Positions 14,280 to 21,446 of a stretch of DNA of 21,446 nucleotides are shown piece by piece; the first letter of the stretch is position 1, and each line of letters starts with the position of its first letter. Origin of the DNA: DASUNQ01 sp036277075 (lineage in GTDB: Bacteria; Acidobacteriota; Thermoanaerobaculia; Multivoradales; UBA5704); assembly GCA_036277075.1 (NCBI GenBank), contig DASUNQ010000237.1, positions 1 to 21,446 of the forward strand. Direction: 5' to 3'. The translations under genes and the position numbers were made by a program. The notes beneath the pieces are model-generated. The model made no database searches and was not told where the DNA came from. It worked only from the letters and a program-made list of their open reading frames with translations.

Positions 14280-17195
14280 ATGGACCTGATCCTGCTGCCG
14301 CGGCGGGGGGCCGCGGACGACGCGGCGGACGAGCGCAGCCTCTACGCCGCCGAAGGGCGGGCGCGCCTCGCGGCGCTGCTCGCCTGGCTGGTGGCGGCGG
14401 ACCAGGAGGAGGAGGGGGTCGATCTCTACGCCTTCCTCCCCGCCGAGCGCGGCGAGGGGGACCGCTGTCTCGCCTTTCTCGCCGCGAGCGCCGCGGTGCC
14501 GACCGCGGTCTATCTCCTCCTCGCGCCCGAGCAGGTTACCCGCGAGCTCCTCGACCGGCTCGAAGACGATGGGCCGCGGCGGCTCCTGGTCCAGGCCGCT
14601 CCCGGCGCCAAGGGGCGGATCGAGCGCGCGCTGCAGGCGCTCACCGAGCATCTCCTCGCCACCCCCGCCTCCACCCTGCGCTTCGGCTTCTGGCTGCCGG
14701 CGGAGCCGGACGGCGCATGCTTCCGACGGGTCCGCTCGTTCCTCGATTACGGCGTCCCCGCGGAGCTGGTCGACTCCCCGCTCTTCACGCTCCCCGACCC
14801 CTCCCCGCCGGCTGCCATCGAGCTACCGCCGGAGCTGGCGGCGATCCCCACCGGCTGCCAGGTCTACGTCAATACGGTGACGCTCGACGCCGCAGGCGCG
14901 GTCCGCTTCTGCCCGCGCGACGGCGGCGCCGAGGGGATCGACCTCGGCAACCTCTTCACCGACGCGCCGGAGCGGATCCTGCTGCGCAAGGGGCAGCACG
15001 TCCGCCGCGCCGGCGCCCTCGAGGTCTGTCGGAGCTGCCAGCTCCGCGGCCGCTTCTTCTGGCCCCGGCGCACCGGCGCCGCGGTCGACGAGCTGTACCG
15101 CGTCGGGCTGAACGCGCAGGGGCCGCTGCCGCCCTTCGCGGACCTCCGGCACCGCGACCTCTCGCTCCTGCCGGCGGCGGAGCAGGAGGCGGAGATCGAG
15201 GCGTTCGCCGAGCGGCTCCTCGCCTGGCGGGCGCGGATGGAAGAGATCGTCACGGTCGAGCCCGGCGCCGTCTCGGTCGAGACGCCGGTCTTCAAGGGGA
15301 GCTTCCTCATCCCCTGCGTCGAGTCGGTGCTCCACCAGACCTCGACCGACTGGCGCCTGTCGCTGCTCTGGGACGGCGGCGACGACCTCTCGCGCCGCGT
15401 CCTCGAGCGGCTCGCGGCCCTGGACCACCCGCGGATCGCGGTCCACTTCGAGGAGAACCGCGGGATCGCGCGCGCCCGGCGGCTGCTCAGCGAGCGCGCC
15501 GGCGGGGAGTTCATCCTGCCTCTCGACGACGACGACGTGCTCGCCCCCGAGGCCGTCGAGCGGTTCCTCGCCTGCGCGCGCAGCCGGCCGTGGTGCGGGA
15601 TCGTGCGCGCGCGCCGCGAGTTCATCGACGAGAGCGGCGCGCCGGTCGAGATGGACCCCTGGTTCCCCTTCGAGCCGCGCCACTACCAGGACGGGATGGT
15701 CACCGACCTCTACAACCACTGCCAGCCCTACCTGATCCGCCGCGCGGCCTACGCGCGGACGGCGGGGTGGGAGGGGTTCGAGGACTTCAAGCTCGCGGGC
15801 GAGGACTGCGACATCTTCACCAAGGTCGAGGAAGTGGCCGCGATCGAGCTGCTCGACGAGGTGCTCTATCACTACCGGCTGCACGGCCGGCGGGCCAGCC
15901 TCTGGCTCAAGCCGGAGGGGGCGCTCGAGATGTGGCGCCGGCTCGCCGACAAGACGATCGCGCGCGCCGGCCTGCCGCTCGCGCGGACCAACGAGGTCCA
16001 GCCCTTCCGCTACCGGCGGCTGCCGCAGCCGCGCGGCCGGCGGGAGGAGATCGACTTCGTGATCCCCTTCTACGAGCAAGACGAGGCCGAGCTCCCCTAC
16101 CCCTACAGCCGCCCTCCCTCGGCCTTCGAGCCGGTCCTGGTGAAGCTCGACGGCCGCAACCGCTGTGCGCTGCCGCTCCCCCCCGGCTGCGGGCGGCTGA
16201 GCCGGATCGTCGTCGTCGCCTCCTCCGAGGGGCCGGTCCACGGCACGCTGGAGGCCCGCGTGCTTACCGGCCCGACCGGCGAGCCGGTCGCCGCCGGCGC
16301 CTACGCGTTGCGCGGCGAGTCGCTCTACTTCCGGGACCTCTCGATCCCGCTGGCGGCATGCGGCGCCGCCCCCCCGGGCGCCGAGCTGCGGCTCGCGCTC
16401 GCCTTCCGCCCCGAGCGCCGGAACTACCACGACCTCCTGCTCCTGCAACTGCCGCCGGTGCCGCCGGACGCCCGCCCGCACCTAATGCTGCAGCTCTTGC
16501 GCGAGCGGCCGGGGCACTCCCGCGGCCAGCTCGAGCGCTGCCTCCGCTCGCTCGCCGGCTGCGGCGTCGCCGGCGACGCCGTGCACGTCGTCGAGCGGAA
16601 GCAGAGCAGCGCCGCCAACCGGAACGAGGGCTCGGCGCGCGGCGCCCGTCCCTACGTCTGCTACCTCGATGACGACGTCGAGGTCGTGGTGCCCGAGACG
16701 TTCGACCTCCTCCTCGCCGCCCTCCACGAGCGGGAGGCCGACCTGATCGGCCCGAAAATCCTCAACTGCCAGGGGACGATCTACTGCGCCGACCCCTACT
16801 TCAACCGGCGCTGGCGGCCGGCGCCGCGCGGGTTGGGCGACGCGGACCGGGGGCAGTACGACTACCTCGCCGTGGTGCCGTGGCTCCCCTCGACGCTGCT
16901 GCTGGTGCGCCGCCACGTCGTGCGCGCGGTCGGCGGCTTCGACGAGGCCTACGTCGGCAGCCAGATGGAGGACGTGGACTTTTGCCTGAAGGCGCGGCGG
17001 CGGGGCTTCCGCTGCCTCTATACCGGGCAGGTCGCGGTGGTCCACCACAACCGCCAGCGCAACCACAGCTTCGCCGACAACTTCGACCTCTTCTACCGCA
17101 AGTGGAAGGACCACCCCGAGCTGTTCGCCGCCCCCGCCGAGGAGGCGCGGCCGCTCGCGCCCGGCGGCGGAGTGCCCCTGGCGGCTTCGCCTTGA
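14280..17195 (+). CDS. Large protein with orphan SPASM-like cluster domain and two GT2 domains
   Basis: A 971-aa protein. Residues 1 to about 185 have a beta/alpha rhythm reminiscent of a radical SAM half-barrel but contain no CxxxCxxC. A SPASM-like region follows with GCQVYVN (Cys193), VRFCPRD (Cys211), DLGNLF and EVCRSC (Cys250, Cys253). The first GT2 domain spans about 330-545: SFLIPCVESVLHQTSTDW, EENRGIARARRLLSERAGG and LDDDDVL at 415-421. Residues about 585-725 look like a beta-rich linker (VLVKLDGRNRCALPLP). The second GT2 domain spans about 730-965: YLDDDVEVV at 795-803 and QMEDVDFCLKARRRGF. It would transfer two sugars or extend a chain; donors are unknown. ATG 14280 follows the previous stop by 10 bp with GAGG upstream. 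Its TGA overlaps the next start (TTGA). Confidence 0.85.
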   Translation: MDLILLPRRGAADDAADERSLYAAEGRARLAALLAWLVAADQEEEGVDLYAFLPAERGEGDRCLAFLAASAAVPTAVYLLLAPEQVTRELLDRLEDDGPRRLLVQAAPGAKGRIERALQALTEHLLATPASTLRFGFWLPAEPDGACFRRVRSFLDYGVPAELVDSPLFTLPDPSPPAAIELPPELAAIPTGCQVYVNTVTLDAAGAVRFCPRDGGAEGIDLGNLFTDAPERILLRKGQHVRRAGALEVCRSCQLRGRFFWPRRTGAAVDELYRVGLNAQGPLPPFADLRHRDLSLLPAAEQEAEIEAFAERLLAWRARMEEIVTVEPGAVSVETPVFKGSFLIPCVESVLHQTSTDWRLSLLWDGGDDLSRRVLERLAALDHPRIAVHFEENRGIARARRLLSERAGGEFILPLDDDDVLAPEAVERFLACARSRPWCGIVRARREFIDESGAPVEMDPWFPFEPRHYQDGMVTDLYNHCQPYLIRRAAYARTAGWEGFEDFKLAGEDCDIFTKVEEVAAIELLDEVLYHYRLHGRRASLWLKPEGALEMWRRLADKTIARAGLPLARTNEVQPFRYRRLPQPRGRREEIDFVIPFYEQDEAELPYPYSRPPSAFEPVLVKLDGRNRCALPLPPGCGRLSRIVVVASSEGPVHGTLEARVLTGPTGEPVAAGAYALRGESLYFRDLSIPLAACGAAPPGAELRLALAFRPERRNYHDLLLLQLPPVPPDARPHLMLQLLRERPGHSRGQLERCLRSLAGCGVAGDAVHVVERKQSSAANRNEGSARGARPYVCYLDDDVEVVVPETFDLLLAALHEREADLIGPKILNCQGTIYCADPYFNRRWRPAPRGLGDADRGQYDYLAVVPWLPSTLLLVRRHVVRAVGGFDEAYVGSQMEDVDFCLKARRRGFRCLYTGQVAVVHHNRQRNHSFADNFDLFYRKWKDHPELFAAPAEEARPLAPGGGVPLAASP

Positions 17196-18364
17196 ACCTC
17201 CTCGTCGTCACCGAGTTCCTGCGCCGGCCGGAGTACAACGGCTCGGAGGTGGCCTGTCGGGCGCTGGTCGAGGCGTTGCGCCGGCGCCACCGCGTCGACG
17301 TCGTGGCGCGCGCCGACGGCGACCCCGTCCCCGGCGACGTAGCGTTTCCGGTCGACGAGCCGACGCGCGCCGACCCCGAGCGGCTCGCGCGCTTCCTGGC
17401 CGAGCGCATCGACCTCGGCGCCTACGACCTGGTCTACAACCTCGGCGCGCTGTCGTTCGGCTGCGAGGTCGTCGCCTGCCTACGCCCCCGGGAGGCGGAG
17501 GTGCCGCTGGTCAACCACTTCCAGGCGCTGCTCGCGCCCTACGCCCGCGCCGAGCTGCGGCCGCGGGCGCGCCAGCGGGAGCACGCCGCGGCGCAGATGG
17601 AGGCGGCGGCCCGCGCCGCGCTCAACGTCTTCCTCTCCCCCCAGGAGGTGCGCGAGGCGCTGGCCTTCGGCTACGACCTCGCCTCCGGCGGCGTGGCCGT
17701 GATCCCCAACGGGCTGCCTCTCGAGGAGTTCGACGCCGTCGAGCCGGACGACAGCTTCCTCCCGCCGGCGCGGCGGGGGGAGGGTCAACGACCGCTCGTC
17801 GTCGCCGCGGCGGGGCGCTTCTCCGATTATGCGAAGGGGGCCGACCTCGCCTACCGGGCCTTCGTCCGCCTCCACCGGCAGCGGCAGGACGTCTTCCTCC
17901 TGGTCCTCGCTAACAAGGACCGCTTCGCCTACCTGCTCCGCGACCTGCCGGCCGACAGCTACGCTCTCCTCCCCTGGCAGCCGCGGCCGCGCTTCCTGAG
18001 CCTCCTCGCCGCGGCCGATCTCGTGGTCGTGCCCTCGCGCTACGAGCCGTTCGGGCTGGTCGCCCTGGAGGCCCACCTCCTGGGCCTGCCGGTGGTCGCC
18101 AACGCCGTCGGCGGCCTCGCCGAGATCGTCCACCACGGCGAGAGCGGGCTGCTCAACCCGCTGGAGCAGGGCTCGCTCGGCCTCGGCCTGGCGCTGGCGC
18201 GGCTGGCGGCGGCACCGGAGCGGCGTGCGATGGGCGAGCGGGGGCGGCGCCGCGCCCGCCGCGAGTACTCCCTCGAGCGGGTCGGCGCGCTCGTCGAGCA
18301 GGCGCTCGAACGGGCGCGGCTGCCGGCGGACGCCGAGGTCTGGCTGCGGGAGGCGGCGCGTTGA
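17192..18364 (+). CDS. Family 4 glycosyltransferase (GT-B fold)
   Basis: A 390-aa retaining glycosyltransferase of the GT4 type. The N-terminal domain begins LLVVTEFLRRPEYNGSEVAC, the Gly-rich acceptor-side loop. VIPNGLPLEEF (170-180) is the interdomain GT4 signature; AAAGRFSDYAKGADLAYRAF follows. The E-x7-E donor motif is Glu285 to Glu293 in YEPFGLVALEAHLLGLPVVA, and GGLAEIVHHGESGLL completes the nucleotide-sugar site. Sugar and acceptor are not predictable. TTG 17192 overlaps the preceding stop (TTGA) and is the natural start because the first beta strand follows at once; its own stop overlaps the next TTG (TTGA). Cytoplasmic, no signal peptide. Confidence 0.93.
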   Translation: MNLLVVTEFLRRPEYNGSEVACRALVEALRRRHRVDVVARADGDPVPGDVAFPVDEPTRADPERLARFLAERIDLGAYDLVYNLGALSFGCEVVACLRPREAEVPLVNHFQALLAPYARAELRPRARQREHAAAQMEAAARAALNVFLSPQEVREALAFGYDLASGGVAVIPNGLPLEEFDAVEPDDSFLPPARRGEGQRPLVVAAAGRFSDYAKGADLAYRAFVRLHRQRQDVFLLVLANKDRFAYLLRDLPADSYALLPWQPRPRFLSLLAAADLVVVPSRYEPFGLVALEAHLLGLPVVANAVGGLAEIVHHGESGLLNPLEQGSLGLGLALARLAAAPERRAMGERGRRRARREYSLERVGALVEQALERARLPADAEVWLREAAR

Positions 18365-19395
18365 GCGGGATCGACGGCTACCGCCCGCGGCCGCTCGCGC
18401 CGGACGGCCTGCGCGAGATCGTCGAGCGTTGGGGGGGCGATTCCGCGAGCGTCCGGCCGCTGCGCGGCTCCACCAACCACCGCCTCTACCGCTTCACCCG
18501 CGACGGCTGCCCGCTGGTCCTGCGGCTGAGCCGGCAGGCGCACCGCGACCGGCGGCACATCGAGGAGGAGCTGGCCTGGGTGCGCTTCCTCGACGCCGGT
18601 GGGGTCGCGGTCCCGCCGCCGGTCCCCTCCCTCGCCGGCCGCTGGGTGGAGAGCGTCGAGCACCCCGAAGAGGGACCCTGCTGCGCGGTGGCGCTCCACC
18701 AAGCACACGGTCTCAGGGTCGGCTACGCGCCCGGCCGCGCCTGGGGGGAGGCGTTGTTCGCGGAGTGGGGGAGGACCGCCGGACGGATCCACGCCCTCTC
18801 CCGCTCCTTCGCTTCGCCCAGCGGCTTCCGCCGCCACGTGCTCGACGGCGAAGCGCTGAGCGACTTCGCGTCCCGGACCCTCCCCGCGGCCGAGCGCTGG
18901 GTCGCCAACCGGCTGCGCGAGCTGTGGCGGGAGATCGCCGAGCTGCCCGCCGACGGTGAGAGCTACGGCATGATCCACGGCGACCTCACCGCCGCCAACC
19001 TGCTCTGGCGCGACGGCCGCGTCGTCGTCCTCGACTTCGACAACTGCGGCTACGCCTGGTACGCCTACGACGTTGCGATCACTCTCTGGGTGACGCTCTT
19101 CCACTTGGCGCCCAACGGGGCCGCGAGGGACGGGGCGGAGGCCTTCCTCACTCCGTTCCTCGCCGCCTATCAGGCGGAGAAGCGGCTGGAGCCCCGCTGG
19201 GTCGCGGCCCTGCCGCTCTTCGTGCGCTTCTTCAACGCCCTCACCTACGTCTCGTTCCATCAGAAGGACCCCGCCGGGAAGGAGAGTGCGCTGCGGCGCT
19301 TCGCGGCCGCCAACCTCGGCGGCGGCGATTTCTTCACCCGCCTGGATCTCGGGCGCCTCTGCGCCGCGGCGGGAAGGGAGGCGCGACCATCGTGA
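18361..19395 (+). CDS. APH-fold phosphotransferase (aminoglycoside phosphotransferase-like kinase)
   Basis: A 344-aa protein with the APH/choline-kinase-like fold. GSTNHRLYRF near residue 40 is the N-lobe nucleotide loop; VLRLSRQAHRD holds the N-lobe basic residue; HIEEELAWVRFL supplies the alpha-C acidic residue. The catalytic loop MIHGDLTAANLLW has Asp208 and Asn213, and VVVLDFDNCGYAW has the metal-binding Asp225. All catalytic residues are present, so an active ATP-dependent small-molecule or sugar kinase is likely. In this context it probably phosphorylates a sugar or pathway intermediate rather than conferring antibiotic resistance (inference). Homoserine-kinase-like members share the same fold. 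TTG 18361 overlaps the preceding stop; its own TGA overlaps the next GTG. Confidence 0.88.
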   Translation: MSGIDGYRPRPLAPDGLREIVERWGGDSASVRPLRGSTNHRLYRFTRDGCPLVLRLSRQAHRDRRHIEEELAWVRFLDAGGVAVPPPVPSLAGRWVESVEHPEEGPCCAVALHQAHGLRVGYAPGRAWGEALFAEWGRTAGRIHALSRSFASPSGFRRHVLDGEALSDFASRTLPAAERWVANRLRELWREIAELPADGESYGMIHGDLTAANLLWRDGRVVVLDFDNCGYAWYAYDVAITLWVTLFHLAPNGAARDGAEAFLTPFLAAYQAEKRLEPRWVAALPLFVRFFNALTYVSFHQKDPAGKESALRRFAAANLGGGDFFTRLDLGRLCAAAGREARPS

Positions 19396-20171
19396 CGGAG
19401 GAGCAGAAGTTCCTCTTCGACCTCAACGGCTTCCTGGTCGTCGAAGACGTGCTGCCGGCGGCGCAGTGCGAGCGGCTCAAGGCGCAGATCAACCTGATGG
19501 TCCACGACCCGCAGCGGCTGCCGCCGCACGCGCGCACCGCGCCCGGCGGCGAGCTTGCGGCACTGATCGACCATCCGGTCGTAATCGACATCCTGCGCGA
19601 GATCATCGGCCCCTACCTGCGGCTCGACCACGCCTACGTGATCTGGCGCGAGAAGGGGAAGCGGCACCCGATGGACCTGCACCACGGCGGACCGATTCCG
19701 GACCCCTTCTTCCACTACCACTTCACCGGCGGCCACATCCGCTCCGGGCTCACCCGCGTCGTCTTCGAGCTAAACGACGTCGAGGAGGACGATGGCGGCA
19801 CCTGTTTCCTGCCCGGCAGCCACAAGGCGAACTACCCGGTCCCGGCCGCGCACCAGCTCCTCGAGCCGGAGCGGCGGTCCCCCTTCGTCTACCGGCCTCG
19901 CTGCCCCGCCGGCTCGGTCGTCGTCTTCTCCGAGAACACGGCCCACGGCGGGCCCCCGTGGCAGAACGCCGAGCAGCCGCGCGTCGCGGCGTTCTTCTCC
20001 TACAACCACGTCGGCATGCAGTTCCACCGCTTCCGGGTGGCGCCCGAGGTCCTCCCCTCACTCACGCCCGGACAGCGCGCCTACCTGCGCGACGTCTGGG
20101 TCCACGACTTCGACCGCGACGTCGGCAACACCGGCGAGGACGCACCGGCAGAGGCGATCGCGGCGAGTTGA
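19392..20171 (+). CDS. Phytanoyl-CoA dioxygenase (PhyH)-family protein with HxG in place of HxD
   Basis: A 259-aa protein of the PhyH branch of Fe(II)/2-oxoglutarate oxygenases. The N-terminus (FLFDLNGFLVVEDVL) is typical. The jelly-roll core shows MDLHHGGPIPDP (residues 94-105), FELNDVEEDDGGTCFLPGSH, PAGSVVVFSENTAHGG with distal His185, and QPRVAAFFSY with Arg197 for 2-oxoglutarate. The usual first ligand pair is His-x-Asp. Here the site reads His97-His98-Gly99-Gly100, so the carboxylate ligand appears to be absent. Gly or Ala at that point is how Fe/2OG halogenases open a halide site, but some PhyH subfamilies may share this motif without halogenation. Start GTG 19392 overlaps the APH stop. 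It is the last gene of the cluster and converges on the minus-strand propeller gene. Confidence 0.9.
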   Translation: MTEEQKFLFDLNGFLVVEDVLPAAQCERLKAQINLMVHDPQRLPPHARTAPGGELAALIDHPVVIDILREIIGPYLRLDHAYVIWREKGKRHPMDLHHGGPIPDPFFHYHFTGGHIRSGLTRVVFELNDVEEDDGGTCFLPGSHKANYPVPAAHQLLEPERRSPFVYRPRCPAGSVVVFSENTAHGGPPWQNAEQPRVAAFFSYNHVGMQFHRFRVAPEVLPSLTPGQRAYLRDVWVHDFDRDVGNTGEDAPAEAIAAS

Positions 20172-20616
20172 ACCTCGCGTGCACGCCGGAGCCTTCGACG
20201 ATGTACAGCCGGTCGGGGTCCAAGGGGGCGACGGCGAAGAGCCGCGCGTGGTCGGCCGGGTGCCCGGCCACGAGCCGCCAGGGGCCGCCGGCGGTGCTGC
20301 GGTAGAGGGCGCCGAAGTCGTTGTCGGCGGCGTAGACCCGCCGCGGGTCGCCCGGGTCGACCGCCAGGTGGTGGACCTGGAAGCTGCCCCGAGGCGGATC
20401 GAGGCGGCTCCACCGCCCGCCCCGGTCGGTGCTGCGGAAGACCCCGAACGGCGTGCCGGCGTAGACCTCGCCCGTCGGCGCGACGGCGAGGGCGCGGACG
20501 GTGGCGACGTCCGGGCCCGTCGAGCTCCAGCGGTCGACGGCGGCGGCGAGCGGGCGCGGGCCCGCGAGCCCGGCACAAGCGAGCAGGATGCATCCCAGGG
20601 TGTAGCGCCGACTCAC
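20062..20616 (-). CDS. Exported beta-propeller (BNR/sortilin-like) protein, apparently C-terminally truncated
   Basis: A 184-aa minus-strand frame from GTG 20616, with GGGAGG ahead of it and an N-terminal Sec-type signal (RRYTLGCILLACAGLAG then PLAAA). Residues about 30-145 hold three propeller-blade units: VRALAVAPTGEVYAGT..GVFRSTDRGGRW, HHLAVDPGDPRRVYAADND..LYRS, and LFAVAPLDPDRLYIVEGSG. These resemble BNR/Vps10-type propellers, which normally have six or more blades. After GVHARFN (near 20180) the frame becomes an Arg-rich tail that is simply antisense to the end of the oxygenase gene. The sensible reading is a propeller gene cut off at about 20172-20180, probably a pseudogene or remnant. 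It lies 74 bp downstream of the DUF1326 gene. Confidence 0.65.
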   Translation of the reverse strand: MSRRYTLGCILLACAGLAGPRPLAAAVDRWSSTGPDVATVRALAVAPTGEVYAGTPFGVFRSTDRGGRWSRLDPPRGSFQVHHLAVDPGDPRRVYAADNDFGALYRSTAGGPWRLVAGHPADHARLFAVAPLDPDRLYIVEGSGVHARFNSPRSPLPVRPRRCCRRRGRSRGPRRRAGRRAVRA

Positions 20617-20636
20617 GAGACCTCCCGGCGGCCGAA

Positions 20637-20669
20637 CGCCGCTTCCAAAGCTCTTACGCGGAAGCGGCG
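20637..20669 (-). terminator. 10-bp perfect inverted repeat between DUF1326 and propeller genes
   Basis: CGCCGCTTCC (20637-20646) pairs perfectly with GGAAGCGGCG (20660-20669) across a 13-base loop. It lies 22 bp after the DUF1326 stop in the direction of that gene. There is no T-run, so it may be a factor-assisted terminator, an mRNA-stabilising hairpin or an attenuator ahead of the propeller gene. Confidence 0.45.
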
Positions 20670-20690
20670 CCCGCTGTCGCTCCCCGCCCG

Positions 20691-21422
20691 CTACTTGCCG
20701 CTCGGCGCGGTCGCGACGTCCTTCGACGCGATGTCGAAGGTGATCATGAAGCCGTTGGTCCCCTTGAACTCGAACGGCTTGGCGCCGGTGCGGTACGCCT
20801 CGACCTCGTTCGGCATCATGACGAACCCGTCGTTCCGCGGCGCTCCGAAGTAGCGGAGGTTCTGGATCACCACCGGCTCGCTGGTGTTTCCCTGGAAGCG
20901 GGTGAGCACCACCTCCCCCTTCTTTCCGCCGTCCAGCCGCGCCTCGGCCCGGTCGGCGGTGGCGGTCCACTCGATCGGGGCGTCGTCGCCGACGGCGAAG
21001 GAGCTCCAGGTCACCGGATAGACGTGCCCGACCGCCTTGGCGATCCCCTCCCGCTGGGCCGGCGTCACGGCCGGGTCGAAGTGGAGCACCGCCCAGTCCG
21101 TCTTCCCCTGCGAGAAGTCGGCGCCGAGGTCGCCCGCGATCCAGAACTTGGCGCCCGCCAGGTCCGTGCTCCCGAAGTGCCCCTTGTTCACCCGGTATGC
21201 GTTGTTGAAGCGGCAGAAGTGTCCGGCGGCGCCTCCGTGGTCGTGCGCGGCGGGCTTGGTGTTGAAGTAGCACTGGCAGAACATCGGGCAGCTGCAGGCT
21301 TCGATGATCGTCGCGTTCAGGTGCCAGTCGGGGGTCGCGGCCTCCCCCGCCCAGCCGGTCGCCGCGAGCGCCAGAAGCAGGGCCGCGGCGGCCGTCCACC
21401 GGAACAGAGCTCTCGTGTTCAT
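20691..21422 (-). CDS. Exported DUF1326-domain protein
   Basis: A 243-aa protein on the minus strand, starting ATG 21422 with GGAGGG just upstream. Residues 1-26 are a Sec signal peptide (basic head, AAAALLLALAATGWAG core and cleavage region). The mature protein begins with the DUF1326 hallmark EACSCPMFCQCYF: Cys43, Cys45, Cys49 and Cys51, followed by a His-rich stretch (AAHDHGGAAGHFC). This Cys/His set suggests metal binding in the periplasm. The rest (WSSFAVGDDAPIEW, FQGNTSEPVVIQNLRYFG) fits the domain's length and pattern. The biochemical role of DUF1326 is not known to me. It appears unrelated to the glycan/peptide cluster and belongs to the flanking chromosome. Confidence 0.9.
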   Translation of the reverse strand: MNTRALFRWTAAAALLLALAATGWAGEAATPDWHLNATIIEACSCPMFCQCYFNTKPAAHDHGGAAGHFCRFNNAYRVNKGHFGSTDLAGAKFWIAGDLGADFSQGKTDWAVLHFDPAVTPAQREGIAKAVGHVYPVTWSSFAVGDDAPIEWTATADRAEARLDGGKKGEVVLTRFQGNTSEPVVIQNLRYFGAPRNDGFVMMPNEVEAYRTGAKPFEFKGTNGFMITFDIASKDVATAPSGK

Positions 21423-21446
21423 GAACCCTCCATTGTGTGTGTTGGA

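Noticed and set aside
18361..19395. Antibiotic-resistance aminoglycoside phosphotransferase
   Set aside because: The fold matches, but it is embedded in and coupled to a biosynthetic cluster; many APH-fold proteins are metabolic kinases, and nothing here points to a drug substrate.

Overview
This is a very GC-rich stretch of bacterial chromosome. A complete set of genes for the LPS sugar KDO marks the host as Gram-negative with LPS. The order kdsB-pyrG-kdsA-kdsD-kdsC, a fused aroDE gene and a DUF1326 protein would fit an Acidobacteriota-like genome or another deep GC-rich phylum. That placement is inference only; no rRNA or tRNA gene is visible to confirm it.

Layout. (1) 1-1054, minus: a fused AroD-AroE gene whose 3' end lies off the window. 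(2) 1119-1556, plus: a small HTH regulator divergent from aroDE, then ten in-register 21-bp repeats (1579-1788) ending 9 bp before a promoter. (3) 1833-6799, plus: kdsB-pyrG-kdsA-kdsD-kdsC, every junction a 4-nt start/stop overlap, two of which appear to use CTG starts. (4) 6800-7016: possible weak terminator plus a new promoter. (5) 7017-20171, plus: ten tightly packed or overlapping genes. These encode a GT-B-like protein, an 81-aa lysine-rich peptide with three near-identical 14-residue repeats, a GT2, a GT2/radical-SAM/SPASM fusion, a radical SAM enzyme with its SPASM-like cluster before the core, a PqqD-like/PIG-L fusion with a degraded first active-site motif, a 971-aa protein with two GT2 domains and an orphan SPASM-like cysteine set, a GT4, an APH-fold kinase and a PhyH-type oxygenase. 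(6) 20062-21422, minus: a short beta-propeller fragment running into the 3' end of the oxygenase gene, and an exported DUF1326 protein.

How the genes may work together. The KDO operon makes CMP-KDO precursors; PyrG supplies the CTP used by KdsB. The ten-gene unit that follows looks like one transcript and one pathway. A repeat peptide, two intact radical SAM/SPASM proteins, a possible peptide-recognition (PqqD-like) domain and a PhyH oxygenase are RiPP-like features. At least five glycosyltransferase domains and an APH-type kinase are glycan-like features. My leading hypothesis is a modified, possibly glycosylated, peptide pathway; the alternative is an unusual surface-glycan island beside KDO genes. 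The truncated propeller gene at its far end suggests the block arrived by insertion. I recognise none of it as a characterised pathway.
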